The notes below the pieces were generated by a model, which was not told the DNA's origin, did not search any database, and was given only the letters and a program-made list of their open reading frames with translations. Positions 42,605 to 54,395 of a stretch of DNA of 64,000 bases are shown in pieces. Where the stretch lies: assembly GCA_038030265.1 (NCBI GenBank), contig CM075941.1, positions 8,308,001 through 8,372,000 on the forward strand, given 5' to 3'. This stretch comes from Corythucha ciliata (lineage: Eukaryota > Arthropoda > Insecta > Hemiptera > Tingidae). The position numbers were made by a program, and so were the translations under genes. Numbering within the stretch: position 1 is the first letter of the stretch; every line of letters starts with the position of its first letter.

Positions 42605-44468
42605 AGAGAGTTCCTAATGAAGGGTCTTCGTGAAAGCTACACCGAACAGGAAATTAAGGGTTTTAAATGAATTGGGAAAGATAAGCACAGAGGTTCATGG
42701 AGATTTTGGTGGCGTTTGTGTGGAAAAGGATGATTTGGTGGTTGTATCGGTGTACCGGTCGCCCAGTGGAGACATTTCTAGGTTTTTCACGCTCTATGGG
42801 AACGCATTAGGGGAAACAGTAATATCCAGAAAGCGACGTGGGCGGTGATCAATGAGGAATCGGGGAAAAATCTAAGAAAAGCAGTATGCGGGCTTGACCC
42901 ACAAACTTTGGAGGACTATTGGACAAATACGATTAAAGGCCTGCGTGAGAACTTTAAGACAAACGGCATCGTTGGGAAAAACGCGGTCCGAGCTCGCAAC
43001 TCCTTTTTTATGGCTCCCACTGATGATTTGGAGGTGCAGAGGGTCATCATGTGTCTTAGCGCGTCCGCATCGCTTGATATATACGATTTAAACTCAAAGA
43101 TTATAAAAGCAGCAGCCCCAGTGATATCGTCTCCGTTAGCTAAAATAATTAACCTGATGTTTATTAAGGGAGTGTACCCCGATAGGCTTAAGATGTGTAG
43201 GATAGTCCCTGTGCCTAAAACAAAAGACAACTTGCTGAAACCAGAGAGTTTTCGACCCATCAGCATCACTCCTATCTTCTCGAAGGTCATCGAGGGAATT
43301 ATCAAGACTCGCCTGGTTGAATTTCTGGAGGGACAAGAACTCCTTCGATCAAATCAGTTTGGGTTCAGGAGGATGAAGTCTACAGTCGCCTGCGTCGCGA
43401 AGTTGCTGGAGGAGATATATGCTGCCTACGATCGTGGAGACCGTTTTGTGGCGACTTTTTGTGACCTAACTAAGGCATTTGACTTGGTCGATCATGACGT
43501 TTTGCTGGGAAAGCTTGAGAGATTGGGAGTGAGGGGCGTGTCTTTTGAGTTGTTCGGAAGCTATTTGCGTGGTAGATCGGGTGTGGTTCAGATTGGGCGG
43601 TTGACTTCGGATCGTCTGGACTACGTTGTGGGTGTCCCGCAAGGATCTATTTTGGGGCCTATTTTTTTCGTCATGTATGTTAACGATCTACCAATGTTTG
43701 AGGGCACCGAAATTCTGCAATACGCGGATGACACGGCGTTTGTGGTTAGCAAAGGTACTATGCTTGAAGCGGACACCTGTGCGAAAGAGATCTCATCAGG
43801 GCTGGACTCCTGGTTTGAAGATAATAAGTTAGTGTCTAACCCATCGAAAGAAGTTAAGATATCTTTTTTCGAGGGAGGAAATCCTGGTTTTTCGGCAAAG
43901 TACCTGGGTATTTACCTGGACGGCAGGCTGGACTGGACAGCGCATGTTGGGGAGACCGAGGCGAAACTCCTTCAAGTGCTTTATGTGCTAAGAAAGCTGA
44001 AAAATGACGTGGACTTATAGTAGTGGACAAATACTGCGAACTTGCTACTTTGCGTTGTTCCACTCGGTTATGGAGTATGGGATTTTGTTGTGGGGAAACG
44101 CCTCGCTGGCAATAAAGATATTTCGCCTCCAGAAAAGATCTGTGAGGATAATCGCTAATCTCGGGTTCAGGGACAGCTGCCATGGAACGTTTCGCCGTAT
44201 GGGCGTCCCGACTTTCTACGCATGTTTCATCTCTCAATGCGCTATTTTTGTGAAAACAAATCTGCACCTTTTTGATGACGGGCAATCCCATCCGTATACG
44301 ACCAGGGGAAAGAGCGACCTACGTCTACCTAGTCACAAAACTGCTCTTGTAGCGAAGAGCTTTTGGTGCACAAGCGTCAAAGTGTTTAACAGACTTCCGC
44401 AGGATATAACTTCTCTTGAGCTAAAGGACTTTAAAAAAAGACTGAAAAGAATTGTTATTGAAAAATAA
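42605..44468 (+). pseudogene. Jockey-like LINE C ORF2: endonuclease remnant, RT, C-terminus
   Basis: A short endonuclease remnant (GGVCVEKDDLVVVSVYRSPS) is fused by deletion to a long open RT frame (42845-44020). That frame holds ESFRPISITPIFSKVIE, NQFGFRRMKSTVACV, FCDLTKAFDLVDHDVL, GVPQGSILGP and the active site QYADDTAF (residues about 292-299 of that frame). A one-base shift near 44010 leads to the thumb and C-terminal domain (FHSVMEYGILLWGN, LQKRSVRIIANL, VFNRLPQDI), ending at 44468. A 3' untranslated region and an A-rich (AAATAAGT)-like tail run to about 44702. All RT catalytic motifs are present, but the ORF is broken. Confidence 0.9.
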
Positions 44469-44704
44469 TTTTATAGCTTAAAAGAGTTTCTGGATGAATA
44501 AATTCAGTGTCCCTTAGACTTAAGAGTAAGAGTAAGATTTGAGTAGGTAATTGAAATTGTTCAATTAACTAAGACGTGCTGGTACTTTTATTGAAATTAT
44601 GTGTGTAATTTGTTCTATCTTCATTTAAAGAAAATGACTTTGTCGGGCGTAACACGTGTATGACAAAAAAATAAGTAAATAAAATAAATAAGTAAATAAA
44701 TCTA

Positions 44705-44817
44705 ATCTATCGTCAGATGGATATGATGGGTTCAAATCCCGCCGGGGAGCCATTTTTTCTCGAAACTCGAGTCGTGTTGGGCTATGCCCTTCCATCGTCG
44801 TCCGGATAATATCAGAC
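44705..44817. other. tRNA-3'-end-like sequence, possible SINE remnant
   Basis: GGTTCAAATCCCGCCGGGGA followed by GCCA (44729-44752) looks like the T-arm and acceptor end of tRNA-Asp with a CCA and then TTTTTT. No matching 5' half or anticodon arm precedes it, so it is not a complete tRNA gene. It lies between the LINE C tail and gypsy C. It may be a tRNA-derived retroposon fragment or, read on the minus strand, a primer-binding site. Confidence 0.4.
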
Positions 44818-44824
44818 TAATTAA

Positions 44825-46349
44825 TTTATTAATTAATCTATCGTCCTTTTCTTCAACGTCTACATTAAGTTTTTTGTATCTTTTTATTCTGACGGTAGGA
44901 AATTTTTCCTCAACAATATTTTGAAACTTGAGGAATACTTGATCTAGGACTTCGTCCTCTAATTTTAAATTCTTATCAGAGCAATAAACTCCATACGTTT
45001 TGTTGGGTTCCAAAAATTCTAAACAGTATTTTTCCAAGTCAGAATGATAAGGCCAAACGGTATTCCATACTAATCTTCTTTTTGTGAAATGAAAGAGACC
45101 GACGTTATTATTGAGCATGGGTTTTCCTCTTTGAATTACGATTTGGGATTTTTCTACATTTACACATTTTAACGGGTCATCAACAAGAACTATATTTCCT
45201 GAGGAGCTAAACTGTGAATGGATGGTAGCTAAACCAAGTCAATAAAAGGGGGTTATTAAAATCCGGTGGCTGCAAAATGGGATTGTTTTGAAGTAAAGAT
45301 TTTAGATTATTAATTGCATTAAGAAATTCGGGGTTTGAAGCATCAATAGTTGAGTCATTTCGTAGTAACGAGGTTAAAGGTTTGGCAATTTTTGCATAGT
45401 TTCTAATCATTTGTCTGTAGTAGCCAGTTAATCCAAGGAATTGTTTTATTTGTTTTTGATTCGTAGGAATTGGAAATTTTGCAATAGCTTCTAGTTTGGA
45501 GGGGTTTGGTTGAATACCTTTCTCAGACACAATATGACCGAGGTAGGCAAGTTCTTTTTTGAAGAATTCGGTTTTATCAAGCTGTATCTTAAGGTTGTGG
45601 TTTTGAAGTAGTTCGAAAACTTTCTTTAGGTGTTTTTTATGTTCCTCAAAGTAATCCGAATAAACGATTATATCGTCCATGTAAAACAACACATTTGGAA
45701 TACGTGAAAATATCAGGTTCATTGCCCTCTGAAACGTAGGTGGGACATTTTTCAGACCAAAGGGCATCCTGAGGAACTCAAAATGGCCGTCCTCAGTGCT
45801 GAAGGCAGACTTAGGGATTGAATCCGGGTCCATCTCGATTTGATGGAAGCCAGAGGCCAGATCGATTGTACTAAAATAAGTAGATCGACCTATTTTTCCA
45901 AGTAAATCTTCAATCACCGGTAGAGGGAATTTATCGTCAATTGTTTTGTCGTTAATTTTTCTATAGTCCAAGACTACGCGAATTTTCCTCTTTCCTGAGG
46001 CGTCAGGCTTCTTTGGGACTACCCATATTGGGGAGTTGTAAGGGGAATTAGATTTTCTGATGATTTTATTCTTTAGAAGTTTGTCGATTTCTAATTTGAT
46101 ATCGTCTCGGAAAATTTGAGGATATCTGTAATTTCGGGTGTAAACTCGAGTATCGTCTTTTGTCCTTATTGTATGTTTTAGTAAATTTTTGGAAGCGCTA
46201 AGCAGGTCTTTCTCTCTTTTAATGATATGTGGAAACTCCTTAAGTAATTTGATAATGGTTTCATTTTCTTCCGAATTCATATGATCTATGACTTCGTGCG
46301 GATCGTGCCACTGGCTTACAATCGTTAGCGGATAGACGAAGAGTTTCAA
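44825..46349 (-). pseudogene. Ty3/gypsy C: reverse transcriptase and spacer domain
   Basis: The frame 46349-45207 is an intact gypsy RT of the 17.6/297 type: IIRKSNSPYNSPIWVVPKK, VLDYRKINDKT, FSTIDLASGFHQIEM, FGLKNVPPTFQR, the active site FYMDDIIVYSD, and AYLGHIVSEKGI with FLGLTGYYR. RNase H is missing: after LLLTWFSYHPFTV the frame stops. Sequence resumes in the spacer before integrase (VEKSQIVIQRGKP, then 45118-44830 FHFTKRRLVWNTVWPYHSD). The integrase zinc region continues at 41827, beyond an inserted LINE. The sequence TAATTAA at 44818 and 41818 may be the duplication. Confidence 0.88.
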
Positions 46350-46354
46350 GCCTG

Positions 46355-46752
46355 TTATTTGTCTGGAAGGTCCTCAACTCCCACATTTCCTGTCCTAAAG
46401 TCCTTTCTGGTCTAGCTCTGAGAGTTCCACAGCGATGTCAGAGACTGACGGGTGCTACATTTAATGTTGCACCGTTCCAGACCAATTACGGGAGGCATTA
46501 TACGCTGTCTCGTTTTGCTTCATTGGCCAATTCTATACCCCTGAGCTGTGATTATCTTCTCCGATCCTTTCAATTCTTTTAAGGAAAAAATTATCAGTTA
46601 CCGTGATAATCCTAATATCTGACTGTGGTCATACCTTATTTATATACTCTGTGGTTCTTTGTTTATATTTTTTTATTATTGTCGCTGTTTTGACTACTCT
46701 GTTTTTTTTTTTTTTACTGTTGAGCTAAAAAATAAATGAAATGAAATGGAAT
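46355..46752 (+). pseudogene. 5'-truncated Jockey-like LINE, 3' end
   Basis: The translated end of ORF2 is visible (VLNSHISCPKVLSGLALRVP, YTLRSRF-like YTLSRFASLANSI, LLRSFQFF) and a stop, a T-rich 3' untranslated region and an AAATGAAATGAAATGG tail follow. 5' truncation is normal for LINE insertions. It could be the far end of LINE B (same strand), split by later insertions; that is inference only. Confidence 0.65.
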
Positions 46753-46758
46753 CGATAT

Positions 46759-46960
46759 GGTGACACTGTATGATTTGTAGTTTTTGATGGTATTATCAGG
46801 GGCGGGCAGTTGTCCCACTTTGGGTTCGATTTCTGAGTCGATTCGAGTGGGCAACTGCCCACCCCATATCGAATGGTGACACTGTATGATTTGTAGTTTT
46901 TGATGGTATTATCAGGGGCGGGCAGTTGTCCCACTTTGGGTTCGATTTCTGAGTCGAAGG
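46759..46960. repeat. Tandem duplication, 116-bp period
   Basis: GGTGACACTGTATGATTTGT and the following ~85 bp occur at 46759 and again at 46875, nearly identical. The first copy also holds an inverted pair (GGGCAGTTGTCCCAC / GTGGGCAACTGCCC). Confidence 0.85.
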
Positions 46961-46989
46961 AAGTGACCGAATTTCACATAAATATTTAT

Positions 46990-48540
46990 CAAAAATTAGA
47001 AAATTCATACACTTTTTGTATTCATATACTTCTCAATATCTGCCACTTCTGACAGATGATGCATGTACCAACTGTTGGCAGTCATTAAAAAAATAATGGA
47101 GGTAATAAAAAAAACGATCCCCTCTCCTAATATGAAACGAGCACGTTTTTGAGATTGGCCTTAACATAAATTTTGAACGTAACTTACTTTCATTCACCAC
47201 TCACCCTTCGGCATCACACACACACACACCACAAAAAAAGAATTGACCATTTTACAATGAAATTTATTGGTTTTTGTTTTTTTTATCTCTGGAGTAAATG
47301 GGGAAAAGGGTGGGAAAGAACATTAGCGGAGTTTCCCCAGCACGTATATACCCTCATAGCATTTTATGAGCTCTTCCATACAAAAGTGACGTGAAGCATA
47401 TACTTTTTTTGAGGGGCGTAGCCATGATTTTAAATCAGTCGATACAAACTAATACTGCCTCCAGATTTTGAAAGATTTAGAGGAAGCAGGAAGCAATTTA
47501 GTCATACACTCTGAAAGCAGGAAACTGTACAGAGTTAGAAACAAGATTAGAATTAATTATTCAAAGTTTTGATTGGTTTTATTTAGTAAATAAATAAATG
47601 AACTAACAAGAATAAATTATTAATCCTTGCAAAACTACATTTATGTAGAGATGCGACTCATAGGACGCAATCGCAACAGCACCCCGATGTGTTGACTTTT
47701 TGTTGAAAACATTTTAGGTACGCATAATCAAGCTGCTTTTAATTGGATTCGGTAAAATATTGAATGCTCTTCAATCCTAGAGCACTAACCCAGCATCGAT
47801 ATGATGCTTGGGCGGGGAATTTTCACTATTTGACCTTGAAGTAGTGGCAAAACAGCGTGAAGGGTTTGTGGCATCTTGAAGCTCATTATTCTTGTATAAA
47901 ATTCTACTGAATCAGAAGTCTTACAGCCTAAGAATTTGGCTTATTAGAAGAGAGCACAAGCACTCCTCGAGGAGCGTATTACTGAGCGTCAAATTCTCCT
48001 ATTTAAAGACGCTTGATTTCGCTAAATTTTGTACGAAAAGTCAAGTTGATTTCTTAAAATTATGGAGTCACATTTTTCCACCTTTGTGGACATTGGTTAA
48101 GCCGGCGAAACATCAATAAACCAACACCCACACGAAAAAAAAACAAATTTTCCTGCTTTAGACCAAAACTTGGATGAATTGGGCGACGCAAAAAGGGTTG
48201 CCAGATCTCTGGTTTTCACCCGGAGTCTCAGGGCATGGGACCCCGATCTCCGGTCTTCAGCCGGCCCGAGAATATCTCCGAACCAAAAAATATCTCGCTT
48301 TAGTTCAGGAAGTAACAAAAATCCTCCCTAAACATTTTTTAGAATCATTTTACGTGAGCGTTATATATTTATTCTGGCCATCTCTGAAAAGGTTCAAACT
48401 ACAAAAAAGTCCCGACCACAAAAATGGTCCTACCCTAAAGAAAGTTCTAGACCGAATATGGGACTGTCCTGTCCTCGACCCTTCCGCACGCGAAGAAAAT
48501 ACAACTTTTCCCCCAGATACCGTTGATGCAGCGTCTTGAG
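46990..48540. other. AT-rich spacer, no gene recognised
   Basis: A 121-codon open frame (48174-48539) has no recognisable motif. The stretch includes the possible left terminus of an element at 47411 (GGGGCGTAGCCA). Confidence 0.35.
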
Positions 48541-49454
48541 AAAAAGTGCTCGTTCGCGGATGAAATCCATGAAAAGGACATTTTCCGGCTGGTACTGAGC
48601 GAAAACACACATTCACGGCTAGAATTGAGAAATAGCGCTGATTCACGTTGAACTTGAGAAATAAATCTGCTCATTGCGGTTGAAACTGAGAAAACACGAC
48701 GCCAATTTAAGGTTTCGCGATCCAAAGTCCGGGCCGAAATTAAGAAAATGCGCTAACTCACGGTTTCACGGCTGAAATTGACAAAATAAATTGCGCGTTC
48801 AATGTAGAATTGAGAAAAATCGCTCATTTGCGGCTAAAATTGAGGAAAAATGCCAATTCACGGCTAAAATTGAGAAATGGAGCTCATTCACGCTGGTAAA
48901 ATTGAGAGAGGTCACCAGTTCGTAGTTTCTCAAACAAACATCTCGATGAACATTGCGAAAAAGTGATAATAGACTCGAGAAAGAGGGCGACTTAGCGCTC
49001 ACATTTTTGAAACAGTTCTTATTTTCGGTTAAAATTAAGGCTCATTGAGGAAAACACCTATTTTAAGGTTCGCGATGCAACGTCCTGATCAAAATTAATG
49101 AAATTTGTTAACATGAGTATTATGGGGATCTTTTCACTGCTGAAATTTAAAGGGGGGAATTGCTGAAGGGAGAATTGAGATTAAAGCACGAATTTGCGGC
49201 TAAAATTGAGGGAAAATGAATTGACTAAATTGTCACAGTTTTTTGTTGATTATAGTGTAATTGTCGTGGCTAAAATTGAGAAATAGCGTTCATTCACAGG
49301 TTACATTGAGGAATAACTGTTCTTTTGCGGCTGAAATTGACAGAACGCACCTATTCGCGGTTTATAGGCGATGCCCAGTGCTGGCCGTAATTAGAATAGT
49401 AAATCAAAAATGCAACTGCCCACCCCTGCCCCCCCCCCGCTGGCTACGCCCATG
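47411..49454. mobile_element. Candidate element with GGGCGTAGCCA inverted ends
   Basis: The left end GAGGGGCGTAGCCATG (47411) and right end CTGGCTACGCCCATG (49440-49454) are inverted copies over about 11 bp, and CAGGGGCGTAGCCA-like ends are common in hAT elements. The candidate contains the forward repeat array at 48540-49380. No 8-bp duplication was found, so this is tentative. Confidence 0.3.
48540..49380 (+). repeat. Forward array of the ~30-bp repeat
   Basis: Degenerate units of TTCGCGGCTAAAATTGAGAA continue to about 49380. They face the reversed array at 49490-50570 across a gap of about 100 bp. Confidence 0.7.
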
Positions 49455-49489
49455 GTTTTAGAGCTTCTTCCTCATTTCGCCGGCGACTG

Positions 49490-50570
49490 CACCACTTTTT
49501 CTCCATTTTAGCAGCAAATTATGTAGCTTTTTTTCTTCATTTGAGCAGTGAATTATTAAGGATGTATTTTACAATTAGCCTCGATTTAGCGATTTCCCTC
49601 AATTTTAGCAGTGAATAGGAATGGGTGGTTTATTTACACATTTGGCCGTGAATATAGCCATGTAGCAATATAGCCAATATGTAGCACAGCGCTACGAATT
49701 TAGACGTGATTTAGAGCACTTTCTTCATATTAGCAGCTAATTTGCGTTTTTTCTCCATTTTAGCAGTGTATTCTCATTTAGCGTTTTCCCTAAATTTTAG
49801 CCGTGAATCGGTGGTTTCTTCACACATTTGGCCATGAACTAACGTTTTTTCAACGCTTTAGTAGCGAATTGAGCCATGATTTAAAGAATTTTCTTCATAT
49901 TAGCAGAAAATTCGTGGTTTTTCTCCATTTGAGCAGTGAATTATTAGCGATGTGTTCTCATTCAGCCTCAAATTAGCGCTTTCTCTCAATTCTAGCGGTG
50001 TATTAGCGTTTTTTTCTCACACTTAGCCATTAATTAGCGCTTTTTCACAATTTCTCCAGCGAATTAGAGGTTTTTCTCCATAAATGAGCAATATTAGCAG
50101 CAAATTGATGATGTGTTCACAACTTCAAATTTTCGAATTGTCGTTTTTTGTCAATTTCAGCCATGAAAATGTCTCCAGAAATCGCGAATTGTCGTTTTTC
50201 TCAATTTTAGCTTCAAATGCGCGCTTCTTTACAATTTTAGCTGTGAATTTAGCATTTTTCATCTATTTTAGCAGCGAATTAACGATGTAAGTATTATCAC
50301 ATACAGGGGCGAAACAACACCTATCGGGGACCGGGGAAGAAATCTCTAGGAGGCCTTTTAGCCTCTAATTAAACTAGGAATAAACTTTTTAGTAGCGTTG
50401 AAGTACATATTTTTCGCAATTTTAGCCACGACATTGCCTCCGAAAACCGTGTATGTGCGTTTTCTCAATTTTAACTGCGAAAGAGCGTTTTTTCTCAACT
50501 ATACTAGCGCACATTTCAGCTGCGAATAGTCTCTTTTTCTCAATTTTATCCGCGAATTTGCTCATTTTCT
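49490..50570 (-). repeat. Reversed array of the ~30-bp repeat
   Basis: Units such as TTAGCGTTTTTTCTCCATTTTAGCAG run to the poly-A tail (poly-T on this strand) of the I-like LINE at 50570. Confidence 0.7.
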
Positions 50571-50680
50571 TTTTTTTTTTTTTAAACGGGGAGGGAAGCC
50601 CAGAAGAAACTATCTCCTACCAAACTCGACCTATAAGATCTATTGCGGTGTCCCCTCAGGTTGCCCTGCCAAGAAAGACG

Positions 50681-51238
50681 CTAGTTTTCAAGCGTCCTCC
50701 ACCACCACTCCTTAACGAAGTTGAGGATATTTCCCGTAGCCATCCAGGAGATGTCCTCCGGTTGAAGCACATCATTTCCAAGATGTAGAAAGCGTAACCG
50801 CCCCAGAGCCTGGCACTCACACAGTACGTGCTCTGCTGTTTCCACGGCCAGGTCGCAAAATCTGCAAATGTCTGTGTCAGACTTCTCCATTAGTCTGAGT
50901 GTATATCGAAGGGCACAATGTCCCGTTAGCAGTCCCACCAAGATTCTAAGGTCTCCTCGGCTCAGAGAGATCAGGCCCTTCTCCGATCGTCCCTTTGGAG
51001 TGACAAAGAGCTTGGCCTGCCTGAGACCTGGTTGTCTAACCCAGTGTTCACGATGCCTCTCGTCCAACCACGCCTGCACCTGCCTCTTCGTGAAGGACTT
51101 CGTGACCCCGAGACTTGGCTCCGGGCCCACGTAAGGCATCTCTGATCCTCTCTTCGCGAGTTGATCAGCCATTTCATTCCCCTCAAACCCCTTGTGACCC
51201 GGCACCCACATAAAAGTAAGGCTGTTTGCCGTTGCCAC
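50681..51238 (-). pseudogene. LINE D ORF2: RNase H end and CCHC finger
   Basis: The frame continues after one in-frame stop with LTFMWVPGHKGFEGNEMADQ, the closing RNase H motif with its histidine and aspartate. A C-terminal CCHC finger follows (CRFCDLAVETAEHVLCEC), as in I- and R1-related LINEs. It ends at 50681, about 100 bp before the poly-A tail. Confidence 0.9.
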
Positions 51239-51262
51239 AGGCCTGAGGGCTTCAAGACATCC

Positions 51263-52717
51263 CTAAACTAGCTTCGAATTCACGACGCTTGAGCCTAGGG
51301 CTTTAAGAGCCGCCTGGCTGTCAGACAGGATAAAGATCTTCGCTTTCCGGAGACCCCTCTCACTAATCTTCCGCGCACAGGCTTCTATAGCATAGATCTC
51401 CGCCTGAAAGATGGTGGCGGTCGTCCCAAGGGACTCCCAATGCTGAAGCCTGGGGCCAAAGACCCCAATGCCAGCACCCCCATCCTTCACAGATCCATCA
51501 GTATACCATACTTGCGTGCCGGGCTTAAACCTCGGCAAACCCTTATCCCAAAGGTCGCGGTTGCCTATGTCGACCTTGAAGGGTTTTTCAAAATCCATCC
51601 TCACATGCATGAGATCCGTAACGACTTCAGCCGCCTCACTACATGCAACTTCCTCCAGAACACGCAAGTGCCCAACCTGGACACCCCGCTTCACGTACTC
51701 CGCCCGCAGCAGTCTCACCGCCGCCATATATGCGGTCGCCTGCATATGAAAGTGCAGGGGAGGCATGTCCAGTAACACCTCCATGGCTGCCGTCGGGCAC
51801 GAATGCATAGCACCCGTTACTTCAAGACAGGCCTGGCGCTGCAACTTACTCAGCAAGGCCTGGACTGTCCCTTGTTTCGTCTTCTGCCACCATAGGAGTG
51901 AGCCATAGGTGACGATAGGCCTAACAACGGCTGTATACAGCCACAACACCATTTTTGGCTTTAGACCCCATGTTTTGCCAAACATTTTCCGACCAGCCCA
52001 CAATGCGAACGTGGCCTTATTCAGCACCCTCTTGATATGCGAGGTCCATTTGAGCCCCTGATCCAGGGTAACTCCATGGTACTTGACTTCTTTTCCTACT
52101 TTCAACACTTCTCCATTCAGTCGAACTACCTTTAATGCCAGCGTCCTCCGCCTGGTAAACGCAACAAGGGTGGTCTTCTCAGGGTTAAACCTGAGACCAT
52201 GCCTGCTGCACCATCGCTGCACTATGTTAAGGGCACCCTGCATCCTACTGGATATGGTATCATCAAATTTGCCCCTAAATTGAATCGCAAGGTCATCCGC
52301 GTAACCAACTACCTCATAACCCTGCTCCACCACGAGCAACCAGAGCAAACGAGAGAGCACACCCCCCTGGGGACACCCCCTTGAGGGCAACACGGAAACA
52401 GTCTCCCCTCCCAGCTCTGAAGTCACGACGCGGCATTCCAGCATCCCCTTGATCCATTTCACTGAAGATGGATCAACACCTCTGCTCCTAACTGCAGCCT
52501 CCACAGAGTCATAGGCGGTGTTATCAAAAGCACCACCTATGTCCAGGAAGCAGCCCAGCGCAGTTTCTTTCGCCTCCAGAGATTTTTCAACCTTACCCAC
52601 CAGTTCGTTTAGGGCGGTCTCAGTAGACTTGCCCGCCTGGTAGGCATGCTGCCCCCTCTGGATTGGTTTAATTTTAAGGCAACCGTCCTTGATATTCAGG
52701 CCAATTACCTTTTCCAT
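51263..52717 (-). pseudogene. LINE D ORF2: RT core and RNase H first half
   Basis: RT motifs are QHAYQAGKSTETAL, LGCFLDIGGAFDN (catalytic aspartate), RGCPQGGVLSRLLW and the active site GYADDLAIQF. They are followed by GLRFNPEKTTLVAF, VKYHGVTLDQGLKW and the thumb (RPIVTYGSLLWW). RNase H begins VWYTDGSVKDGGAGIG, with QAEIYAIEACA and ILSDSQAALKAL. A TAG at 51263-51265 ends this frame inside RNase H; the same frame resumes downstream. Confidence 0.9.
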
Positions 52718-52721
52718 TGTT

Positions 52722-54293
52722 TTAAGGAGGAAAGGACGTGAGGCTTATGGGTCGGTACGCCTTTGCCTGGGCCGAGGAGTTTCCTCCCGACTTCGGAATG
52801 AACACAACCCTGACTTCCCTCCATGCCTTCGGTATATACGATAATGCATAACTCGCCCTAAATATCCTTCTGAGGCGTGGCTCCAGGACCTCCAGGCCAC
52901 GCTGTAGCATGACCGGGAATATCCCGTCCGGCCCAGGGGATTTATAGGGCTTAAATGAGCCGATGGCCCATTCATTTTTCGCGGGCGTAAACAATTTCCC
53001 CGATGCGCTCCATATTGCATTATTTGCTGGCTGGCAGTCAGCCACCACTTCACCCTGAACATCTGAGGCCCCTGCATCCCTAGAATCAGGGAAATGACTA
53101 CGCAGGAGGACCTCCAGGGTCTCTTTAGCGCTTTCGGTATACGCCCCATCTGCCTTTTTTATTAGACCAATTTGGCCCGGGCTCTCTTTGGACAGGACCC
53201 TCTGCAGTCTGCCCATAACGGACACATTCTCCATCCCCTCACATGAGGTCCTCCACGTGGCCCGCTTTGCTTTCCTAAGGGCCTTGTTATACTCCGTGAG
53301 GGAGTGCCTATAAGCATCCCACTCCCCACGTGATCTGGCCCTATTGTAAAGCCTCCTCGTTTCTCTTCTGAGCATCTCCAGCTCATTGTTCCACCAAGGG
53401 ACTTCCCTGTTCCCCTTCTTCGCCTTAACAGGACAGCTTTCCTCATACGCACTGAGGACCGCTGAATTGATCGCCTCCACCGCCCTATGAAGGTCGGCTT
53501 GGCACTGAATGTCAAGGTCCATCTCAGACAATTCCTGTTCAAGATGCCCCTTAAAGACCTCTCAATCCGCGTTTTTGGGATTCCGGTACGCTGTACTTCT
53601 AACCCTAGGAAACTCGACCTCAAACGAGATCAGCCTATGGTCAGACATTGATGTTTCTGACATGACTTTCCAATCTCTGACACTATTGGCCAAATACTGG
53701 CTGGCCAGAGTAACATCCAGGACCTCACTCCTCGCACTTGTCACGAAAGTAGGGATCGAGCCCTGATTTACCACCACCAGGCCATGCGTCATCAAAAATT
53801 GAAAGAGTGACTCACCCCTGGCGTTGACATCTGTACTTCCCCAGATGGCATGGTGAGCATTCGCATCACAACCCACAATCAGCTGCAGGTTCCTCGCGCT
53901 GCAGTACAGGACCAAACGCTGAAGCTCCTCCGGCGGTGTCACCTCAGCGTCCCCCGGGAAGTACGCGGAAGCTACCACACACCTCCGGATCCGGTCCTCG
54001 TCCTTGGCTTCCAGGATGACTGCTGTCAAATCTCTGCACAGAAATTCTGGCATAGTTAAAAATTTCACTGCGGGACTTAGAAGCAGCGCAGTTCGCGGCC
54101 GCTCCTCATCCCCACAGTAAACCAACTTACCTGCTCTCGCAGAGAGGCCCTTGACCTGCCTCTCCCATGCCCATGGCTCCTGAACCATGGCGACGTCATA
54201 GCTTCCCCCAGTGAACACCCTGCTCAAGACGGCCGATGCCGCTGCCGCCCGATGCAGATTCACCTGGAGGAAGCGCAACCCCGTAGCGGTCAC
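52722..54293 (-). pseudogene. LINE D ORF2: endonuclease and RT start
   Basis: The APE endonuclease reads LRFLQVNLHRAAAA, VAMVQEPW, IVGCDANAHHAIWGSTD, RGESLFQFLMTHGL, EVLDVTLAS and SDHRLISF, so its catalytic motifs are present. A stop at 53562-53564 (TGA) interrupts it. The same frame continues from 53531 through VPWWNNELEMLRRETRRLY and YKSPGPDGIFPVMLQRG to AYRPISLTSF, where a one-base shift near 52730 moves the RT into the next frame. The ORF would start at GTG or upstream, overlapping the end of ORF1. Confidence 0.9.
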
Positions 54294-54395
54294 TTATTCC
54301 CCTTATGTACCCCACTCCGCGATTGCTTCTTCAGCATCGCCTTACTCGGAGTAGGGTGGGGTTTTCGTGCCCGACCTGCCACCTTCGGGACCCAT

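Noticed and set aside
44728..44758. Functional tRNA-Asp gene.
   Set aside because: Only the T-arm and acceptor 3' end are present; no anticodon arm or 5' half precedes it.
48174..48539. 121-codon plus-strand open frame.
   Set aside because: No recognisable motif, no splice context, and it lies in repeat-flanked AT-rich DNA.
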